From Agrostemma githago (Eukaryota; Streptophyta; Magnoliopsida; Caryophyllales; Caryophyllaceae), in contig OY288248.1 of NCBI GenBank assembly GCA_958450325.1, forward strand, positions 1,860,001-1,924,000: 64,000 nt of DNA, given 5' to 3'. A program made the translations under genes and the position numbers. The notes under the pieces were generated by a model. It did no database searches. It saw nothing but the letters and a program-made list of their open reading frames with translations, and had not been told where the DNA came from. Shown here in pieces: positions 60,020 through 64,000 of this stretch. Position 1 is the first letter of the stretch. Each line of letters starts with the position of its first letter.

Positions 60020-60052
60020 CAAGAGTAGAATTTTTTTTTTTTTTAAAAAAAA

Positions 60053-60270
60053 GGTGTGTCAGACAACCGTGTGAACATCCCGAACCCACAAGTGGACCAG
60101 GGAACGGTCATCTACAGCAAGCACAGAGGTCCAAGAACCATAGGCTGCCATTAATCGCGCTCTATTCACACGGGCATGGGTCATCAACCACACTTGGTTT
60201 GCTGTCTCTGTAGATCTCACGGATACAGAGGTACGAGCCTATAGAACAGATCCTGTTCAAGTAAGGTCGT
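60053..60270 (-). ncRNA. U3: U3 snoRNA (copy A, full length)
   Basis: Read on the minus strand, it starts ACGACCTTACTTGAACAGGA, then TCTATAGGCTCGTACC, the conserved 5' domain that pairs with pre-rRNA. Box C' (TTGATGACC), box B (GTGTGAATAGAG), box C (TAGATGACCG) and box D (GTCTGA, just before the end) follow in order. The gene ends ACACACC followed by eight T. Length is 218 nt, as expected for plant U3. U3 guides early cleavages of pre-rRNA in the nucleolus, and in plants it is made by Pol III. The minus-strand TATA (60293-60300) and USE-like box (60325-60335) are 24 bp apart, fitting Pol III. This is the most complete U3 in the window. Confidence 0.9.
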
Positions 60271-60292
60271 AGCTTTTTCTCTTTGGTAGACA

Positions 60293-60335
60293 CATATAAA
60301 CACAGGTTGCGTCTAATATTTCTTTGGTGTGGGAG
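60293..60335 (-). promoter_or_regulatory. USE and TATA of U3 copy A
   Basis: TTTATATG (60293-60300) lies 22 bp upstream of the U3 start. CTCCCACACCA (60325-60335) lies a further 24 bp upstream and matches the USE consensus except near its 3' end. Confidence 0.75.
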
Positions 60336-60631
60336 CCTTATAAGGACAACAATAAAAAAATTGTTGCAAATATTGCCGTCAAAGTTGATTGAATATACTA
60401 TGTGATTGTCAGGATTTCACTCATGCATCTTTGTTTTGCTAATTATGCAAGGAAATATTGTTGTCAAAATTGCAAGAGTTTTGAATTTGGATCATTTAGC
60501 CTATGTCCATAGAGTAATAGACTCGATCGAGCCTGGGTAGTTTCGTGTTTGTTACACGTTTCTGGTACTTTCAAGTTTTATCACGAGGTCGGGGTAAATT
60601 CGGGTTTGTTATCTTCCGGAACGCTATCGGG

Positions 60632-60704
60632 TTTGCTGTCTCTGTAGATCTCACGGATACAGAGGTACGAACCTATAGAATGAATCCTGTTCAAGTAAGG
60701 TCGT
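60632..60704 (-). pseudogene. U3 snoRNA 5'-domain fragment (copy B)
   Basis: The minus strand starts ACGACCTTACTTGAACAGGA but continues TTCATTCTATAGGTTCG, differing from copy A, and loses similarity after the first ~73 nt (ending near gctgtctctgtagatctcac). Boxes C', B, C and D are absent. A USE-like ATACCACATCG is still present at 60759-60769. Confidence 0.8.
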
Positions 60705-60816
60705 ATCCATAGTTCTCAGATAGTCATTCAAAATAACATATATACAAACAACTTTTGTCGATGTGGTATTACTTTCAGTTTTTTATCAGAATTTTGTAAG
60801 ATATAAAAAAGAAAAC

Positions 60817-60898
60817 CGTCGCCTGAGAGATTCGAACTCTCGCAGGGAAACCCCATGGACTTAGCAGGCACACGCCTTAACCACTCGGCCAAAGCGAC
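60817..60898 (-). tRNA. tRNA-Ser (anticodon GCU), copy 1
   Basis: 82 nt. GTCGCTTTGGCCGAGTGGTT at the 5' end, anticodon GCT (plus-strand 60863-60865) in loop CTGCTAA, a long variable arm typical of tRNA-Ser, T loop TTCGAAT and acceptor partner AGGCGAC plus G. T-rich terminator follows (GTTTTCTTTTTT). The variable-arm stem has one G-T pair instead of G-C. Likely functional. It lies about 50 bp upstream of the USE-like box of U3 copy B, on the same strand. Confidence 0.95.
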
Positions 60899-61476
60899 TA
60901 CTTGTTTATTAAACAGATTTCTAAAAATATACTCCAGGAATTCAAAGAATTTAAAGTTTTGCATACATATAATAAATTGAGTTTTTTTATAAAAAATTTG
61001 TACACAATAATCTACAAAAGAAAAAAAACATTGAAAGTCTTCGACATGATCATTGGTCCTCCATTTACGGGTTCCCCTTCATATTTCTCCGGCGCAAAGG
61101 TCGCTTTTTAGGCTAATGTGTTAACAATAAGTAACATCGTACGTAACACTCTTGGATCCAAAACCAAGAGCGAGAGGAAGGGTGGGTTTAAAGTGTTCTT
61201 CACAAATCTAAAGCCGATTACTTACAAAGTTAGTACCCCGTCTCAGACGCGACTACGTGAGTACTCTGAAAATGCAAAGAATAGGAGACTACACTATATA
61301 TAGTCAAGGATCAAATCCCGGTTATTATATGGAATCTGTAACCAACGACATGTATAAATGCGATTAATCTCGTTCGTGTGATTCACCATGTCCTCGATGT
61401 TTTCGGTACCTTCTTCATGTTAATGTATGCAATGATAATTTGCCCAGCTTCAAGTATTGATGTTGCATATGCAAAT

Positions 61477-61487
61477 ATCCCACATCG
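61477..61487 (+). promoter_or_regulatory. Solo USE motif
   Basis: ATCCCACATCG, perfect, on the plus strand, without a recognisable snRNA body downstream. A second solo copy is at 61554-61564. They are probably left over from U6-type promoters during duplication of the cluster. Confidence 0.55.
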
Positions 61488-61553
61488 ACCACAAAACATA
61501 TTTCTATATTACTTGCAGATTGTGTGAATGAAAGAACATGGCTATATTCAAAT

Positions 61554-61564
61554 ATCCCACATCG
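61554..61564 (+). promoter_or_regulatory. Solo USE motif
   Basis: Second perfect ATCCCACATCG, 77 bp after the first and 47 bp before the tRNA-Ser copy 2 on the opposite strand. No TATA box or RNA body at the right distance. Confidence 0.55.
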
Positions 61565-61610
61565 GTCGCGCAGTTTATTTCTGTAAAGCAGATTGAGAAA
61601 ACAAAAAAGT

Positions 61611-61692
61611 CGTCGCCTGAGAGATTCGAACTCTCGCGGGGAAACCCCATGTACTTAGCAGGCACACGCCTTAACCACTCGGCCAAAGCGAC
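61611..61692 (-). tRNA. tRNA-Ser (anticodon GCU), copy 2
   Basis: 82 nt, differing from copy 1 by only about two bases (variable arm GGGGTTTCCCC fully paired, ATGTAC instead of ATGGAC). Anticodon GCT at plus-strand 61657-61659. Terminator TTTTTT follows directly. It appears to be the best-preserved copy and probably functional. Confidence 0.95.
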
Positions 61693-62424
61693 TCATTGCC
61701 TACTTTTTGAAAATTTTATCTTTTCAGTATTCTTTCCGTCTTGATCGTTTGTTGTAATTTTATTAAAATACTCCCCACACGTAATATAAGAGGGCAACAA
61801 AATGACAGAGACAAAGGGAGTAATAAATTAGAGATCACATAATATTGTATATTTATACAACTGTGACCATAATACAAAGAACTGTAAAATATGGAGTATA
61901 ACGTTAAGTGTCTTCCCCATTTACTCGTAGGGATATTGGCTTGGATACTCAGCCCATTACAACTCGATGTTTCCTTCATTTACTGGTGCAAGACTCTGAA
62001 CTGTCTCGAGTCCCGACTATTATTTCCATTTATGTCCGTTATTTGTGTTATAAAAATCCCAAACTAGTTTTACAACTAGGGGTTAATTCCCATCATAATA
62101 GAACCTCTTGTAGCCTTCTAAGGTTATGTTCTTTCTGACTGAAAGGAGTTGAATTGAATTTAAATGAAGAGAGACTAAGTGGGCTGAATTGATGAAGACA
62201 AATTAAAAATAATGAGGTTATACTTAAGTTAACTATACTGAATAATGATAATTATTATTGGTCCGAGCAGGAAAAAACAAGGACCGTGTGGTCTCTTTAT
62301 TTCGTATGGGGTCTAGTCCATATTCCAGACCCGTTCCCCACGGGTTTATGACTAGGGGTTAGTTCTTGTCTTCACGGGAAAAAATAATTAACAAACAAAT
62401 TTTACGTGCAAAAAACAAAATATT

Positions 62425-62435
62425 ATCCCACATCG
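62425..62435 (+). promoter_or_regulatory. USE of the U6 pseudogene
   Basis: Perfect ATCCCACATCG within the same upstream context as the intact U6 gene (ttttacgtgcaaaaa then caaaatattatccc). The expected TATA position downstream is occupied by unrelated sequence containing gtgagacggtctcacag. Confidence 0.7.
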
Positions 62436-62506
62436 TTCATGGATTACCGTGAGACGGTCTCACAGGAGAGTTACTGTTAATATGTTGTAAGATTCAAGTA
62501 AACATT

Positions 62507-62546
62507 GTCCCTTTAGGGACATCTGACAAAATGGTCCAAAATTTTT
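62507..62546 (+). pseudogene. U6 snRNA pseudogene, core deleted
   Basis: The 5' stem-loop (GTCCCTTTAGGGACATCTGA) is followed, after CAAAA, directly by the 3' end TGGTCCAAAATTTTT. About 60 central bases, including the ACAGAGA box, are missing. Non-functional. Confidence 0.85.
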
Positions 62547-62555
62547 AAAAGAAAT

Positions 62556-62681
62556 GGTGTGTCAGACAACCGTGTGAACATCCCAAGCCCACAAGCGGAC
62601 CGAGGAACGGTCATCTATCTGTAGATCTCACGGATACAGAGGTACGAGCCTATAGAACAGATCCTGTTCAAGTAAGGTCGT
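62556..62681 (-). pseudogene. U3 snoRNA pseudogene with internal deletion (copy C)
   Basis: 126 nt. The 5' domain is like copy A (TCTGTTCTATAGGCTCG), and the 3' end keeps the box D region. A 92-base stretch carrying boxes C' and B is gone. The breakpoints share a few bases (tct), as in a microhomology deletion. USE (tggtgtgggag) and TATA (acatataa) remain upstream, so it may still be transcribed. Confidence 0.85.
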
Positions 62682-63194
62682 ACTTCTTCCTCTCCGGTAG
62701 ACACATATAACCTTAGCTTATATCTAATATTTCTTTGGTGTGGGAGCAGTATATAAAAAAATACTCGTAGTTGCTAATAATTTTTCGTCTCAAAGTTGAT
62801 TAAAAATAAGTATGTGATTGTGAGGATTTCACTGACGGATATTTGTTTCGCTAATTATGCAAGGAAATCCGAAGGGCAAGAGTTTTGAATTTGCATCATT
62901 TAGCCTATGTCAATAGCGTAGCAGACTTGATTGAGCCTCGGTGGTTTCGTGTTTATTACACGTTTCTGGTACTTTCAAGTTTTATTACTATATCGGGCCT
63001 GGATAGTTTCGGGTTTGTTACATGAATGAGTTGATTTTTTTTTTTTAATTGCATTGTGTCTTCATCATCTTCCTTATCTTGCTATCATCACGACAGAAAT
63101 TACATCGTTTCCTTTTCTACTGTTATAATCGTAACATACAATGATGGTCTCCTTATCTATTGTCGTTATCCATTTTATTTTAAAAAGTGAAAAC

Positions 63195-63197
<3 letters not shown>

Positions 63198-63227
<30 letters not shown>
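63198..63227 (-). terminator. Long T run after U3 copy D
   Basis: About 30 consecutive A on the plus strand, i.e. T on the U3 strand, directly after the 3' end of copy D. This is a very long Pol III terminator, or a terminator expanded by slippage. Confidence 0.6.
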
Positions 63228-63231
<4 letters not shown>

Positions 63232-63442
63232 AGCTCAGACAACCGTGTGAACATCCCGAGCCCATAACTGTGCTAGGGAACGATCTACTACAGCCCACAA
63301 AGAACCGAAGATCTCTGACAACCGTTAGTCACACTCGATTCACACGGCAAATGCATCAACGCTACCGGGTTTGCTGTCTCTGTAAATCTCACGGATACAG
63401 AGGTACGAACCTATAGAATAAATCCTGTTCAAGTAAGGTCAT
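63228..63442 (-). pseudogene. U3 snoRNA copy D, full-length but diverged
   Basis: 215 nt span the whole U3 gene. The start is changed (ATGACC for ACGACC); the 5' domain has TTTATTCTATAGGTTCG, sharing GGTTCG with copy B; box D reads GAGCTAT-TCTGA-like with a substitution nearby. A perfect USE (63497-63507) and a TATA-like ATATATATG lie upstream. Substitutions in otherwise conserved positions suggest a pseudogene, though transcription is possible. Confidence 0.7.
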
Positions 63443-63496
63443 ACCCATTATTCTTAGATAGTCATTCAAAATAACATATATATACACCACTTTTGT

Positions 63497-63507
63497 CGAT
63501 GTGGGAT
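63497..63507 (-). promoter_or_regulatory. USE of U3 copy D
   Basis: ATCCCACATCG, perfect, on the minus strand, upstream of copy D and only about 50 bp downstream of the tRNA-Ser copy 3 on the same strand. Confidence 0.75.
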
Positions 63508-63557
63508 TGCTTTCAGTTTTTTTATGAAATTTCTTTTAAGATACGACCCCAAAAAGA

Positions 63558-63639
63558 CGTTACCTGAGAGACTCGAACTCTTGCGGGGAAACCCCATGTA
63601 CTTAGCAGGCACACGCCTTAACCACTCGGCCAAAGCAAC
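63558..63639 (-). tRNA. tRNA-Ser (anticodon GCU), copy 3, diverged
   Basis: 82 nt with anticodon GCT (plus-strand 63604-63606). Acceptor arms are GTTGCTT and AGGTAAC: position 3 changed together with its partner (C-G to T-A), while position 4 now forms G-T. The T stem has one A-C mismatch, and the T loop reads TTCGAGT. Terminator TTTTT is kept. It may be a weakly active gene or an early pseudogene. Confidence 0.8.
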
Positions 63640-64000
63640 TCATTGCTTACTTTTGGAAATTTTGTTTTTGCTTAAATCAAATCAGAGATCTCAACTCCAA
63701 GATTCCAAAACAACTTTTTTACTAATACCTTGTAATTATACAACCGCATCCATAATACAAAGAACCACAAATATAACGTTAAGTGTCTTCCACGCTTGGG
63801 ACGCTTCTATTTTCATCAGCTTAAGAGCCACAACTTTTAACTTAAATAGCATTAATCAACGTGATAGTTCGTGTTTATAATTAAATTAATTTTGTATGAT
63901 AATTAACAACAATAATACACTAACAAGTTAAAAGACCAAAAGTCGGAAACAATTTTTTATGAAAAATCATCCTAGTGTCTCCTAAGTTTTTGTCTATTTT
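63640..64000. other. Sequence after the RNA cluster, no gene seen
   Basis: AT-rich DNA to the window edge. It keeps fragments similar to the region after tRNA-Ser copy 2 (cataatacaaagaac, aacgttaagtgtcttcc near 63750 versus 61870-61915), so the duplicated block extends beyond the tRNA. Confidence 0.5.

Noticed and set aside
63198..63227. A poly(A) tail of a retroposed mRNA
   Set aside because: The run directly abuts the 3' end of a minus-strand U3 copy and is a T run on that strand, so a Pol III terminator is the better explanation.

Overview
This is a piece of plant nuclear chromosome. The evidence is spliced genes with GT/AG introns, eukaryotic tRNA genes, plant-type Pol III small-RNA genes with the USE motif ATCCCACATCG, many Stowaway-like MITEs (ends CTCCCTCCGT, flanked by TA) and AT-rich intergenic DNA. 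The repeat families and proteins suggest an eudicot, perhaps Caryophyllales; that placement is inference only.

Layout. 1-4.1 kb is repeat DNA. 4.1-9.8 kb (minus) is a complete 13-exon fimbrin gene. 13.2-15.9 kb (minus) is a 9-exon gene for a predicted plastid protein of unknown function, with a tRNA-Lys(UUU) just upstream. 19.7-22.8 kb (plus) is a two-exon glyoxalase/VOC-fold gene. 23-30 kb is transposon remnants. 30.9-36.0 kb (minus) is a four-exon NOI/RIN4-like gene with a 12-nt first coding exon. 36-43 kb is AT-rich repeat DNA. 43.26-47.16 kb is a tandem array of about eleven 332-342 bp units. 47.4-51.2 kb holds one short F-box/LRR gene and decayed F-box sequences. 53.1 kb (plus) is a DIR1-like lipid-transfer protein gene. 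55.1-58.0 kb (minus) is a five-exon gene for a predicted mitochondrial protein. 59.4-63.65 kb is a Pol III RNA cluster: U6 snRNA, several U3 snoRNA copies and three tRNA-Ser(GCU), in a block that has been duplicated and partly decayed.

The five spliced gene models are my own reconstructions from splice sites, reading phase and family knowledge. Each stays in frame from ATG to stop: 659, 389, 182, 178 and 239 residues.

Two patterns stand out. First, introns of four of the five spliced genes contain tandem repeats whose unit starts at, or copies, the end of the upstream exon with its 5' splice site. They look like introns that grew by tandem duplication across the donor. Second, the U6/U3/tRNA-Ser cluster shows multi-step duplication, internal deletions and both intact and broken gene copies. 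The protein genes are functionally unrelated neighbours; nothing suggests one pathway.
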